64,000 nt of DNA from Cytophagales bacterium (GCA_013298865.1 JAAFJL010000004.1:1-64000), one strand, 5' to 3'. Counted from the first letter of the stretch, positions 18,042 through 27,047 are shown. The notes: generated by a model from the letters alone, not told the origin. Program-made: numbers and translations.

Positions 18042-18100
18042 TTTATATCAAAAGAGATTTCGTTTTTGTTGGTGAATTTTGTCAAAAACAACTAAACAAA

Positions 18101-18472
18101 ATGCTCATAATCATCGGAGGCTTTCATAGCCTATTTTTCGCTGTTTTTCATTGTCTTTTTTGGAGTAAATTGGACTGGAAAAACCAATTATCAAGGCTCA
18201 GCAAAACCAATAGTGCCGTGATGCAAATTCTCAATCTCCGCATCATTTCATTGGCTGCTCTTCATGCTTTGATGTGTTTCCGCTATGGAAATGAACTTTT
18301 AACGACTCCTTTGGGAAATGCCGTTCTGATTGGTTCTTCTCTTTTTTGGATTGGTAGAACTATCGAACAATTTATTTTCGTTAAATATCTCCCTTTCAAA
18401 GAACCCATGAATATTTTTGTAACTGCACTTTTTATCATGGGCGGAGTCATCTACCTAATTCCTTTGTTCTGA
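18101..18472 (+). CDS. four-helix integral membrane protein, unrecognised
   Basis: 123 residues from ATG 18101. Four hydrophobic segments are visible: IIIGGFHSLFFAVFHCLFW, ILNLRIISLAALHALMCF, NAVLIGSSLFWIGRTIEQF and IFVTALFIMGGVIYLIPLF. Histidines lie within the first two helices, which might bind a metal or heme, but the pattern matches no family I can name. It stands between the Crp regulator (59 nt gap) and the next membrane gene (1 nt gap), so the three probably form one operon. Confidence 0.65.
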   Translation: MLIIIGGFHSLFFAVFHCLFWSKLDWKNQLSRLSKTNSAVMQILNLRIISLAALHALMCFRYGNELLTTPLGNAVLIGSSLFWIGRTIEQFIFVKYLPFKEPMNIFVTALFIMGGVIYLIPLF

Positions 18473-18473
18473 A

Positions 18474-19085
18474 ATGTTACTCAAAAATCTCCATAGAATC
18501 ACGGGAATAATTGTCTCGGCATTTGTGATTACCCATCTCTTCAATCACTCAATGGCATGGTTTGGAATCACTACGCATCAACGAATTCTTGATACTCTCA
18601 GAATCGTTTATCGACAACCTGTTATTGAAATATGCTTGATTTCATGTTTTTTATTTCAAGCATTTAGTGGCGTGAAATTAATTTTTAGGCTTAGAAAAAA
18701 AGAAGAAAAAAGCACTTTCGAGAAGATACAAATCTATTCTGGGGTGGTTTTGGGCTTGTTTATTCTCCAACACATTATCGCTACGATTGGACAAAGATTT
18801 TATTTTAAATTCGATACCAATTTCTATTTTGCCTCAAGAGTCGTTTTACAAAATCCTATCAAATGGTATTTCATTCCCTACTACGCTTTGGGAATTATGT
18901 CATTTGCTACGCACGTGGCGAATGTGCATCAACACAAGATGATTTCAAGAATTGGAGAACGGCAAGCGAAGATTCATTTTTGGGGAATAATTGGCGTTTT
19001 TGCTATAATTACTACCATTATTTTGTACGTATTCATGGGTGGAAGATTTGAGATTATCATTCCGAGTGAGTATTTGGTTTATTGA
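18474..19085 (+). CDS. membrane protein resembling succinate dehydrogenase cytochrome b-type subunits
   Basis: 203 residues, about five membrane helices. The first helix carries LHRITGIIVSAFVITHLFNH, with histidines spaced as in cytochrome b subunits of succinate dehydrogenase or fumarate reductase. More histidines follow in ILQHIIATIGQRF and ATHVANVHQHKM. This supports a di-heme or quinone-linked membrane protein, but no SDH catalytic genes are near, so it is not an SDH subunit by context. It starts one base after the stop of the preceding gene, showing coupling. A strong terminator follows at 19104. Confidence 0.6.
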   Translation: MLLKNLHRITGIIVSAFVITHLFNHSMAWFGITTHQRILDTLRIVYRQPVIEICLISCFLFQAFSGVKLIFRLRKKEEKSTFEKIQIYSGVVLGLFILQHIIATIGQRFYFKFDTNFYFASRVVLQNPIKWYFIPYYALGIMSFATHVANVHQHKMISRIGERQAKIHFWGIIGVFAIITTIILYVFMGGRFEIIIPSEYLVY

Positions 19086-19103
19086 AAATACTGTAACGCC
19101 ATA

Positions 19104-19137
19104 AAAGAGGGACTTGAAAATTCAAGTCCCTCTTTTT
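19104..19137 (+). terminator. intrinsic terminator
   Basis: A 15-bp perfect stem (arms 19104-19118 and 19121-19135, core GAGGGACTTGAA) with a 2-nt AA gap between the arms and a T-run, 18 nt after the stop codon at 19085. It ends the Crp/membrane-protein operon. Confidence 0.85.
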
Positions 19138-19140
19138 ATT

Positions 19141-19429
19141 AGAAAGATGATTTTTATTTTCTGCAAATTATTCATTTTGTATTGCTAAATTTGAGAGAAA
19201 TACTGCAACTTTGACCATTATATAAGCAAAATTATGCAAGATTGTGAAAAGGCTTGAAAACACAGAAGATTTGATAATTGAAGTTTAGAACTCATTGACA
19301 AGTAAAAGTTGCTCTCAACATGGATTAAGCACCAATTCGCAGTTATGGCTTCTCGAATAAATTAACAGATATTCTTCATATTCGGGTATCAGTCAAAGAC
19401 TTGATATAAAATTTAAGGAAAAGAAATTG
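19141..19429. other. gene-free stretch
   Basis: About 290 bp with stops in all frames at short intervals. A TAAATTTG box at 19186-19193 resembles a plus-strand -7 element but lacks a spaced TTG. The 11-mer CAAAATTATGC also occurs at the start of the HTH gene (14264-14274). Nothing else can be supported. Confidence 0.4.
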
Positions 19430-19432
19430 CAC

Positions 19433-19536
19433 AAAAAAAGCAGTAGTTCAAATGAGCTACTGCTTTACAATTAATATCAGTTTTATTTTGCAGGAATTGC
19501 CTGCTGTATCAATTATTTTAAAAATGGTTAATGATT
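19433..19536 (-). ncRNA. candidate small RNA divergent from the DeoR regulator gene
   Basis: The minus strand has a promoter match (19542-19573) followed by ~105 nt ending in a strong terminator. The first hairpin is GCAGG-caatt-CCTGC (complement 19490-19504). The second is a 13-bp stem with arms 19437-19449 and 19454-19466, containing one G-U pair. It is followed on the minus strand by a T-run reading TTTTTTTG across the stem end. No ORF with a start fits. Promoter, hairpin and terminator in this order suggest an independent small RNA; it has not been matched to a known family. Confidence 0.45.
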
Positions 19537-19541
19537 GTTTA

Positions 19542-19573
19542 CAAATATATGCAAGTTTTTTCATAAATTACAA
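19542..19573 (-). promoter_or_regulatory. Bacteroidota-type promoter for the candidate small RNA
   Basis: On the minus strand TTG (complement 19571-19573) is followed after 21 nt by TATATTTG (complement 19542-19549), fitting the TTG-N(17-23)-TAnnTTTG consensus reported for Bacteroidota. Confidence 0.45.
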
Positions 19574-19642
19574 AAATTATTGCAAAATATTGCAAAACAT
19601 TTTTTGCTTACAGAATAGTATTAACTCAATCCAATTTTATAG

Positions 19643-20392
19643 ATGCTAAAAGAAGAACGTCACCAACTAATTCTCGAAAAATTAAATACAGATAAGAAAG
19701 TTAATTTAGTAGATATTAGCCAGTTACTGAATGTTTCGTACGATAGTATAAGAAGAGACATTATTGAATTGGAAGACAAGGGGCTTCTAAAAAAAGTACA
19801 TGGCGGGGCAATTGCAAATTCTTACCTTTCGATGAAGGCAAGTAAGGGATTGGGTATTGCCAATTCTGAGATTATGGGAATTGCAAAAAAGGCTCACAAA
19901 CTCATTGAAAATCATCAGACAATTATTATGGATGGTGGTACAACAAATTTTTACATTGCCGAACAGCTTCCGAAAAACCTTGAAGCAACAATTATTACCA
20001 ATAACCCCCATTTGGCGATTTCGTTGAGTGAACACCCAAAAATTGATGTCATTCTTTTGGGGGGAACATTCTATAAACGCTACCAGATTTCGATTGGTAT
20101 TGAAACTTCAACAGCATTGGAACATATCAATGCTGATTTATATTTTATGGGTATCAATAGTATTTCTGCAAATAATGGGGCGGCAATCAGAAACTATGAA
20201 GAATCTCTGATGAAAAGACGCATGATGCAGTCGGCAAGAAGAACAATTGTTGGGGTTGTAGAAGAAAAAATTAATATCCAAGAAACCTACAAGGTATGTG
20301 AGTTTTCACAGATTAGTTGTCTAATTTCAAGTTTATCGCCCTCTGACGAACTGCTGAAAGACTTTCATGGTCAGGGAGTTGAAATTTTATGA
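19643..20392 (+). CDS. DeoR/GlpR family transcriptional regulator
   Basis: 249 residues. The N-terminal winged helix is typical (EERHQLILEKLNTDKKVNLV, then LLNVSYDSIRRDIIELEDKG and KKVHGGAI). The C-terminal DeoR sensor domain, related to sugar-phosphate isomerases, shows IIMDGGTTNFYIAEQLP, IITNNPHLAISLSEHP and ILLGGTFYKRY. Such proteins usually repress sugar catabolic operons and are released by a phosphorylated sugar. Here no sugar gene is adjacent; the next plus-strand gene encodes an exported protein of unknown role. The TTGCAAAATATTGCAAAAC direct repeat just upstream (about 19580-19598) could be an operator. Confidence 0.88.
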   Translation: MLKEERHQLILEKLNTDKKVNLVDISQLLNVSYDSIRRDIIELEDKGLLKKVHGGAIANSYLSMKASKGLGIANSEIMGIAKKAHKLIENHQTIIMDGGTTNFYIAEQLPKNLEATIITNNPHLAISLSEHPKIDVILLGGTFYKRYQISIGIETSTALEHINADLYFMGINSISANNGAAIRNYEESLMKRRMMQSARRTIVGVVEEKINIQETYKVCEFSQISCLISSLSPSDELLKDFHGQGVEIL

Positions 20393-20485
20393 TTTAGTTT
20401 ATGATAATTCGCTCAATTTTTTTACTATTTTTGAGCTAATAATCAAGTAAGGAAAGAAAATCAGGCAATAATCATCTTTAATGAA

Positions 20486-20516
20486 ACATAATTGACTAAG
20501 AATCAGTTAATTATGT
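20486..20516. repeat. inverted repeat between DeoR and the exported-protein gene
   Basis: ACATAATTGACT (20486-20497) pairs with AGTTAATTATGT (20505-20516) with one mismatch and a 7-nt loop. It could be a regulator site or a weak terminator for the DeoR gene; no T-run follows. Confidence 0.35.
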
Positions 20517-20570
20517 CTTATAAGTAATTATTACTATTTTCTAATTTCATTAAAATTCTATCCCCTCCTA

Positions 20571-21530
20571 ATGATGAAAAAATTATTGCTTTTATCCGCT
20601 TTTTTATGTCTGGGTATTACTCAAGTCGATGCTCAGAAAAAGGCAAAGAAACCAAAAAAAGGAACTACAACCATTATTGCTACAAATGACCCCGTTGAGA
20701 GTCTGAATCACAAAATGATTTTTGGGGATGTTCAGCGTGTACAGGAAGAAGTTGAAGCCACACTTCAACCCAGCGACCGTACTCAGAAAAATCCAGAGGG
20801 TCAAATACGGCATTATGATACTTACAAAATCTATATGCACGCTGGCGAAGAATTGTTTCTGGAACATACTTCTAATGAATTTAGAGTAATGCTGGCTTTA
20901 AAAAAACCAGATTCAAATACGCAAACAGATTTCAGTTATGATTCTCAAAATTTTACGGGTAGCAGCAGAAATAAATTCTATTTCGTAGCTCCAACTACGG
21001 GTATTTATACGCTCTTGGCTACGTCGATGGACTCTGATAAATCGGGGGCTTATAAGATTGTCAAAACGCTCTATGCACCAGGTGCAGTAGAGGCAGAATT
21101 AGAACCAGAATTTGCCAAACAATTCCGTAATTTATTGGGACATAAAAAGAAAGCCTTTAAAGAAATTACTGGTGAAAAAATCAAAAAAGATAAAAATGAT
21201 AAAACGAATGGTTTGGAAAGATTTAACTCAAACTTTGAGTTGATTACTGGTAAAACAGGGACTGTAGTTTTGGAAAATAGTGGACAAACTGCCAATTTTA
21301 AGGCAGTTTTATTAGAAACGGATAATCAAGAAGAAGCAAAGACTTTTTTCGAGAAAATGAAAAAGCAATTGCAAATCCTGACAAGAGCTTGGTCTGAGCA
21401 ACCGCCAAGTGAAAATATTTTCAGTGCATCGACAGAAAAAGAAATTGTTTCATTGAATTTAGTCAATGAAGAGTTCAAGAAAAAGAAAGAAGTAAAACAG
21501 ATTTATAAAGTACAGTTTACTTGTAATTAA
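20571..21530 (+). CDS. exported protein with a pre-peptidase-like beta-sandwich
   Basis: 319 residues. A signal peptide (LLLLSAFLCLGITQVDAQ) is followed by a lysine-rich linker. Residues ~75-165 look like a PPC (bacterial pre-peptidase C-terminal) domain: YDTYKIYMHAGEELFLEHTS, then NKFYFVAPTTGIYTLLATSM and SGAYKIVKTLY. The C-terminal half is helical and lysine-rich with no known family. Either of two adjacent ATG codons (20571 or 20574) may be used. It ends at a strong terminator. Probably periplasmic or surface; function unknown. Confidence 0.65.
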   Translation: MMKKLLLLSAFLCLGITQVDAQKKAKKPKKGTTTIIATNDPVESLNHKMIFGDVQRVQEEVEATLQPSDRTQKNPEGQIRHYDTYKIYMHAGEELFLEHTSNEFRVMLALKKPDSNTQTDFSYDSQNFTGSSRNKFYFVAPTTGIYTLLATSMDSDKSGAYKIVKTLYAPGAVEAELEPEFAKQFRNLLGHKKKAFKEITGEKIKKDKNDKTNGLERFNSNFELITGKTGTVVLENSGQTANFKAVLLETDNQEEAKTFFEKMKKQLQILTRAWSEQPPSENIFSASTEKEIVSLNLVNEEFKKKKEVKQIYKVQFTCN

Positions 21531-21564
21531 GTAATTGGCTTTAGAAATAATACGCTGAGAAAAT

Positions 21565-21598
21565 AAAAAGAGCCAAGTTTGCATACTTGGCTCTTTTT
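21565..21598. terminator. bidirectional intrinsic terminator
   Basis: A perfect 14-bp stem, AAAAAGAGCCAAGT (21565-21578) and ACTTGGCTCTTTTT (21585-21598), with a 6-nt loop. It sits between convergent genes ending at 21530 and 21607 and serves both. Confidence 0.85.
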
Positions 21599-21606
21599 AT
21601 TTTGAT

Positions 21607-22623
21607 TTATTTGTAATCTTCAGGCAGAGGAGCATTCGCAAGTGGATGAGGTTCGTCTGGCTTCGATTGATTTGGCACTATTTCTATTAAACTAACATTT
21701 TGCGTTTTCAAATCATACTTGCCAACTAATGAGGCAGTTCTGTCTGAAAAATTCTGAGACTTTGCGTTTTCTGGTGTGAATAAATCATACACAAAATAGC
21801 AGTCCGACAATGTTTTTTGGTTCAAAATCCATACGACTGGATTGGTACTTGGCAAAACATTCTTTAGTTTAGCTGCATAAAGTGGAAACAACTTTTTAGT
21901 AATAGTTTGTCCCAATTCCAACTCTAAACTATCATTTTGGTAAATATGATTTCCAGAAAGTTGCTCCTTGTAATACGACGATTCTTCTTTTTTGAACATA
22001 TCCAACATCACTAAATAATGTTGTGTGAATCTGTCCCAATAGATTTTTTGTTCAAATTCAGCCGTAAAATTACTTTTCACAAACTCTTCTTGATTGACAT
22101 CAACTAAATTCAATAATACCTTTCCGTATTCATCTAAACTTAAATTATTTTCTAATAAAAAATCTTTGAGAATCATCCTGATTTTTTCGAGAATAATATC
22201 TCTTTCTATTGCTGAGATTTTCATTAAGTCTAACCTACTGTACAAACTGAGGCTAATTGCTTTGCCAGGATTCTGTAAAAAAACCTTGATAGGAATAGCC
22301 TTAGATAATTTTTCAGAGAGAGCATTTTGTAAGGATACCTCCTTTAAACGTGTTTGATACAATGCCTCAATGTCTCCCAGAAAAGCACCGTCTTTCCAAG
22401 CTACCGTAAAAACAATTCCATTTTTATCAGATAAAAAAACGGTCTCCCCGTCAGCAACTGGAATAAAGACTCCACCGTACTTTTTTTGTATATTTTCTAT
22501 CTTGAACTTATCTCCAAATTGGGATTCCAATTGCTTTTTCACTGCGTCTTCATTTTTGCAAGACATTAAAAATATTCCCAGAATGGTTGTCGCAACAACC
22601 AACAATATGATTTTCAAGAGCAT
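21607..22623 (-). CDS. lipoprotein downstream of the Hcp-lipase effector; candidate immunity protein
   Basis: 338 residues. A hydrophobic N-terminus ends in the lipobox FLMSC, so the protein is probably lipid-anchored in the periplasm or outer membrane. The mature protein has no recognisable domain; it is mixed alpha/beta with the segments YGGVFIPVADGETVFLSDK and NPVVWILNQKTLSDCYFVYD. It is the third gene of a minus-strand group (gap 39 nt after the ankyrin gene) headed by an Hcp-lipase fusion. Periplasmic lipoproteins are a known form of immunity protein for type VI lipase effectors, so this position suggests that role. Direct similarity to a known immunity family is not visible. Confidence 0.6.
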   Translation of the reverse strand: MLLKIILLVVATTILGIFLMSCKNEDAVKKQLESQFGDKFKIENIQKKYGGVFIPVADGETVFLSDKNGIVFTVAWKDGAFLGDIEALYQTRLKEVSLQNALSEKLSKAIPIKVFLQNPGKAISLSLYSRLDLMKISAIERDIILEKIRMILKDFLLENNLSLDEYGKVLLNLVDVNQEEFVKSNFTAEFEQKIYWDRFTQHYLVMLDMFKKEESSYYKEQLSGNHIYQNDSLELELGQTITKKLFPLYAAKLKNVLPSTNPVVWILNQKTLSDCYFVYDLFTPENAKSQNFSDRTASLVGKYDLKTQNVSLIEIVPNQSKPDEPHPLANAPLPEDYK

Positions 22624-22662
22624 ACACGTTGTGTTAAAATTCAGGCAATAAGGTACTGATTT

Positions 22663-23514
22663 TTAAATACTTATCTGAGGTTCTCGAATGTTATTTTCTT
22701 GCATCCACATTCTGAGTGACGCATTTTCGGCAGTTTTGGCATCAGTCCATGCTTTTCCAAAACCTCTTGGGTCGTTGCTGATATTCTGTAATCTCACTTG
22801 CCATTCTGTACCTATTGGAGTTTTATACCACTGATTTCTAAGGTCAGCATAGGGCAATTCATAGGGTCTTTCAACAGGAAATTGAATACCTTTCTGAATT
22901 AAAATTTGCTTTGTAGCCGCCTGAGCTTCGATAAATTCTTCTATCTCGGCTTCGTTTTCTTGAACTTGCATCGGAATTCCACCCTCTCCTCTTTCGGTTT
23001 CAACATCAATCCTTGCACCTTTTTCGATGAGAGAATTTAATTCTTTGAACCAATTCAGGTAAGCACATTTCATAGCAATGGTATCACCACCTTTATCAGT
23101 TCTGTTGATGTCTGCACCGTATTCAAGCAACAAATCGAGATTATTCCAAAATTCATTAATCAAAGCGTCATGAATCACAGGCGTTTGTCCATCACCACTA
23201 CCATTTGGGTCAGCTTTATTTTCAAGCAAAATTTTCAAATACTTGCTTTCATCATCAGCAACTGTGGCATAATAAATAGGCTGAATATTTTCATTATCTG
23301 TAAGATTTGGGTTCGCCCCCAATTTCAATAACTCTCTAACAGACAGTTCTTTATCACCTACCATTCCCCAAAGTAAAAATGTAACATTATCATGAAAGAT
23401 TTTATCTAAATCTAAACCTTCATTGGCAAGTGTATTGATTGTTTGTAGGTCTTCATTCAAAATAGCATTCGCCATTTCGAGAGATTTTCCCTCAAATATT
23501 TCTTCTGGTTCCAT
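22663..23514 (-). CDS. ankyrin-repeat protein, candidate immunity or adaptor
   Basis: 283 residues, no signal peptide. About four ankyrin repeats span residues ~20-185, with repeat loops such as ELLKLGANPNLTDNE, LLENKADPNGSGDGQTP, LLLEYGADINRTDKGGDT and SLIEKGARIDVETERG. The C-terminal 90 residues are a separate charged region (WYKTPIGTEWQVRLQ). It begins 32 nt after the effector gene and ends 39 nt before the lipoprotein gene, so all three should share a transcript. Ankyrin proteins are often found beside type VI effectors and may bind the toxin; this one would be cytoplasmic. Confidence 0.8.
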   Translation of the reverse strand: MEPEEIFEGKSLEMANAILNEDLQTINTLANEGLDLDKIFHDNVTFLLWGMVGDKELSVRELLKLGANPNLTDNENIQPIYYATVADDESKYLKILLENKADPNGSGDGQTPVIHDALINEFWNNLDLLLEYGADINRTDKGGDTIAMKCAYLNWFKELNSLIEKGARIDVETERGEGGIPMQVQENEAEIEEFIEAQAATKQILIQKGIQFPVERPYELPYADLRNQWYKTPIGTEWQVRLQNISNDPRGFGKAWTDAKTAENASLRMWMQENNIREPQISI

Positions 23515-23546
23515 GTCTTTATCTAATTTTTGTGGTTTGAGTACTA

Positions 23547-25244
23547 TTATTTACAACCTAAAATGTCTGCCATTTTCTTCAAATCATCTTTTTTCTCTTT
23601 TTCCATAGAGTCAATCAAGAAACCCATTCCATGCAATTCAACTCTTCTCATTACTCCTGTTGCTCCTGGATCTGCAATTGGATTTCCGTTTATATCTTGT
23701 GCTGTTACTTGGCGACGTTGACCAACTGCCTGAGGCAATGAACCATTAAACAAATTTTTAACATTATTAACTGTACCACTAATAATACCTCCACCAGTGC
23801 CTACTACTGTACCAACAGTTCTTCCTATCCTTTTTCCTATACCAAAACCACCAAAAGGTAATTTGTTATCAACAGCAGAACCCATCTCACCACCTCTTTG
23901 ATAACCAGAAACGCCCCCATCAAGTACATCAACGAGACCTCCTGCGGGACTTAGTAAAAACTTGATTGCTTCTGGAGTACTCTGTGCATAAGTTAAGATT
24001 TCACCAGGGAAGTTGTAGGCCTGTACTAATGGTTTTCCTCCCAAAATATCAACACCTTGTTCTCGTGTTTTACCATATTTACCAACTGTCGCAGAGTGAA
24101 CACCCGCCGCATTAAAAGTATATGCTCTCGAACCCGTAACAATTCCAGCAGCAGCGGCTTGTCCGCCAGCTTTTGAGTGACCTGTTACTTCAATAGATCC
24201 ATACCGAGCTTTCACTTTCTGAGCTTCAATCATAGTAAGATTATATTGTTCAGTCTCTACACCTCTTCCTTGTTTCAGATTTCCTCGAATCCAGTCTTTG
24301 TATCCTTCGTCAGCATTATCAGTTCCTCTAAATACCAGAACTGGTTTTGCATTAGGTTCAAAATCATTGGCATAAACAGCCGAAGCAAAGCCCGATTTAG
24401 GGTCTTTGTAGAAAGGTTTTACAACTCTCCACCCTTCTGGAATAGTTGCTTTTGCTTTTGAATTTACATCAGGAGGGCTACTTTTTCCCCAAGCATAGAT
24501 ATGATCCGAAAGTTTTGCTCTTTCAATGGCTGCATTATTTCCTGCAAAACGTCTCATTGGGGCATACAAGCTATCCGTTTCTTTGGGTGGATACGGATGA
24601 GTTGAAGGAGGATACAATTTATTAATTTTATCATGTATAGCCTGATTAGCCGCCGCAACAGTATTTGTTCTTGCCGTATAACGTACCTTCTTGGTTTTAG
24701 ACATATCCGTAGAAGTCTTCACGTTGTCGCAAGGGGTTGGTGCTTTTGCAGCGAGGGCTGTACTTTTCAAGCCTGGCGTTGGTTTTTCTTCTCCTTTTCC
24801 ATTGCTCTTATCGCTTGCTCCTTTCGAGCCGTCACCTTTTCCAGTTCCGCTTACAATCCATTTATTGTCCAATTCCACGCCACCAATATTGATTCTTTCG
24901 GGTGAAATCGTGATGGTTGTTTTCATGTTGGAACTTGCCATTGTTCCATCAAACCGTTCTATGAAATTGATACAGTAAGCATTATAGAAATTGATAGTTT
25001 TCATGGTAGAATCCTGATTTTGATTCTTGAAAATAATACTACCATCTAATTGCTTTACGGGGTTTGCCATCCAATCAGTAATCATATCATTGTCGGACGG
25101 AGTGTCGAACTCCACCGTCATGATTCCTCCTCTGGCAAGTGAAGCAGGACGACTTCTGGCATCTACCGCTTGGTTGATGTCCAAATCAAGATAATCAATA
25201 TCAATGGATTGACCTGCAATTTTGAGTACAGCTTTAAAAGACAT
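23547..25244 (-). CDS. Hcp (TssD) needle protein fused to a serine lipase-like toxin domain
   Basis: 565 residues. Residues 1-130 are a Bacteroidota TssD/Hcp domain, the tube protein of subtype iii type VI secretion (MSFKAVLKIAGQSIDIDYLD, DARSRPASLARGGIMTVEF, LDGSIIFKN, ISPERINIGG). A low-complexity linker (131-170) follows. Residues ~220-440 match class-3 lipase/alpha-beta hydrolase architecture: PVLVFRGTD (oxyanion region), then GHSKAGGQA with nucleophile Ser357. A C-terminal HGM motif offers His538. An acidic residue at Glu415 (NFPGEILTY) may replace the usual Asp. A Gly-rich segment lies at 463-490. Inference: an effector carried as part of the needle, attacking lipids of a rival cell. 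No other T6SS gene is in the window. Confidence 0.82.
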   Translation of the reverse strand: MSFKAVLKIAGQSIDIDYLDLDINQAVDARSRPASLARGGIMTVEFDTPSDNDMITDWMANPVKQLDGSIIFKNQNQDSTMKTINFYNAYCINFIERFDGTMASSNMKTTITISPERINIGGVELDNKWIVSGTGKGDGSKGASDKSNGKGEEKPTPGLKSTALAAKAPTPCDNVKTSTDMSKTKKVRYTARTNTVAAANQAIHDKINKLYPPSTHPYPPKETDSLYAPMRRFAGNNAAIERAKLSDHIYAWGKSSPPDVNSKAKATIPEGWRVVKPFYKDPKSGFASAVYANDFEPNAKPVLVFRGTDNADEGYKDWIRGNLKQGRGVETEQYNLTMIEAQKVKARYGSIEVTGHSKAGGQAAAAGIVTGSRAYTFNAAGVHSATVGKYGKTREQGVDILGGKPLVQAYNFPGEILTYAQSTPEAIKFLLSPAGGLVDVLDGGVSGYQRGGEMGSAVDNKLPFGGFGIGKRIGRTVGTVVGTGGGIISGTVNNVKNLFNGSLPQAVGQRRQVTAQDINGNPIADPGATGVMRRVELHGMGFLIDSMEKEKKDDLKKMADILGCK

Positions 25245-25609
25245 GAAATTTTAGTTTAAAGATGATTTTTTTATAGCAAGAAATGAAGAAGCTATTTTGG
25301 AATTCTAAGGAGTTTATCTAACAATGAAGGCATCGAACATTCAGATTCTTCATTGCTTAAATTCTCATTATTTCAATAACAACACAAATAAAGTATTTGT
25401 TAGGCTTAACTTCAAAAAATGTAGCAGATGAATGAGTGAACGGTAAAATTTAATTAAGTAGTTCTAATCTAAGAGTTTTTACTCAGTTTTCTGGCAACAA
25501 AAAATTCATTCTTGTAAAGAAAATCAATAAAAAATATCAATGCTGAACTATGTTTAAATCAATTTTGAGTAAATTGTCAAAAACTAAAATTTCATAAGCA
25601 CTAAAAACC
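25245..25609. other. divergent intergenic region (effector operon / MHS transporter)
   Basis: 365 bp of AT-rich DNA that must hold the promoters of both the minus-strand effector operon and the plus-strand transporter gene. I found no full TTG-N19..21-TAnnTTTG match, no strong hairpin and no ORF worth reporting. Confidence 0.4.
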
Positions 25610-26971
25610 ATGCAACAGTCTTTCGACAATAATAATGTTAGTAAATCTACCCTCTGGAAAGTTATCACAGCGTCCTCCGTTGGTACAGTGATTGAATGGT
25701 ACGATTTTTATATTTTCGGAGCGTTAGCAACAATTATTTCTACCTATTTTTTCCCTAAAACTGACCCTACTGCTGCCTTCCTAAGTACCCTTGCAACCTT
25801 TGGAGCTGGCTTTGTAGCAAGACCTTTTGGTGGAATTATTTTCGGACGATTGGGTGATTTGATTGGTCGAAAATATACTTTTTTAGTCACCTTAATTTTA
25901 ATGGGAGGTTCAACTTTTGTAATTGCTTTTATACCAAGCTACGCAAAAATTGGCGTTGCTGCACCAATTATCTTATTGATACTTAGAATCTTACAAGGTT
26001 TAGCCCTGGGTGGCGAATACGGTGGTGCAGCCACTTATGTAGCAGAACACGCACCCGACAATCAGCGTGGAAAATATACTTCTTATATCCAAACTACGGC
26101 TTCGCTGGGTTTGTTGTTTTCGATTGTGGTGATTCTGTCTTGCCAAAAACTGATTGGAAAAGAGGGCTTTGAAGATTGGGGCTGGCGAATACCTTTTGCT
26201 TTGTCTGGAATTCTGGTCATTGTGTCGTATTTCATCAGAAAAAATATGCACGAATCTCCACTTTTTGCCAAACTAAAAGCCGAAGGTACAATTTCTAAAA
26301 ATCCTTTAAAAGAAGCATTTGCGACGAAGGAAAACATTAATTTAATGCTTGTTGCGATGTTCGGAGCAATTATCGGACAAGGAATTGTTTGGCATACTGG
26401 GCAGTTTTATGCTCAGATTTTTATTGGTAAAATCCTCAATGTTGAATTTGTAACAACCAATTCGATTATTGCTTTTTCATTGATTTTTGCGACACCATTC
26501 TTTGTAATTTTCGGTTCACTTTCCGATAAAATTGGTCGTAAAAAAATCATGTTGGGTGGAATGTTACTGGCTGCAATTTTCTATTATCCGCTTTTCAAAT
26601 TAATGGAAATTATAGTAAATTCAGAAGGAACTTTGGTTGGCAAATCTATTGAATTAACCATGTCTGGAAAGGTTTCTTTAGTAGGAATTTGTTTTATCTT
26701 AGTCATTTTTGCGACTATGGCTTATGGTCCAATTGCTGCTTTTTTGGTAGAATTATTTCCTACAAAAATCAGATATACCTCATTATCAATACCTTATCAT
26801 TTTGCGAATGGTGTTTTTGGCGGATGCGCTCCTTTTGTGGCAACATACATCGGGGCTGAAACGGGTTCAAGATATGCGGGGCTGTTTTACCCTATTTTCT
26901 TAGCCGCCATGACAGTTATTATAGGAGGAATTTTTCTGAAAGAAACAAAAGGAAAAAAGATTTTGGATTAA
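25610..26971 (+). CDS. MFS transporter, metabolite:H+ symporter (MHS) family
   Basis: 453 residues, 12 predicted membrane helices. MHS hallmarks are the N-terminal SSVGTVIEWYDFYIFGALA, RPFGGIIFGRLGDLIGRKY (the MFS signature between helices 2 and 3), and RILQGLALGGEYGGAATYVAEHAP. The second half repeats DKIGRKKIMLGG and AFLVELFPTKIRYTSLSIPYH. The family imports proline/betaine, citrate, alpha-ketoglutarate, shikimate or dicarboxylates; the substrate cannot be fixed from sequence. It is a lone plus-strand gene, 76 nt before an unrelated lipoprotein gene. Confidence 0.9.
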   Translation: MQQSFDNNNVSKSTLWKVITASSVGTVIEWYDFYIFGALATIISTYFFPKTDPTAAFLSTLATFGAGFVARPFGGIIFGRLGDLIGRKYTFLVTLILMGGSTFVIAFIPSYAKIGVAAPIILLILRILQGLALGGEYGGAATYVAEHAPDNQRGKYTSYIQTTASLGLLFSIVVILSCQKLIGKEGFEDWGWRIPFALSGILVIVSYFIRKNMHESPLFAKLKAEGTISKNPLKEAFATKENINLMLVAMFGAIIGQGIVWHTGQFYAQIFIGKILNVEFVTTNSIIAFSLIFATPFFVIFGSLSDKIGRKKIMLGGMLLAAIFYYPLFKLMEIIVNSEGTLVGKSIELTMSGKVSLVGICFILVIFATMAYGPIAAFLVELFPTKIRYTSLSIPYHFANGVFGGCAPFVATYIGAETGSRYAGLFYPIFLAAMTVIIGGIFLKETKGKKILD

Positions 26972-27047
26972 GCAACGGTGAAACATTAAGCAACGTCTTA
27001 TTACAAAAGGAACTTCATCCTATTTAGACCATTCAAGACAAATTTCT

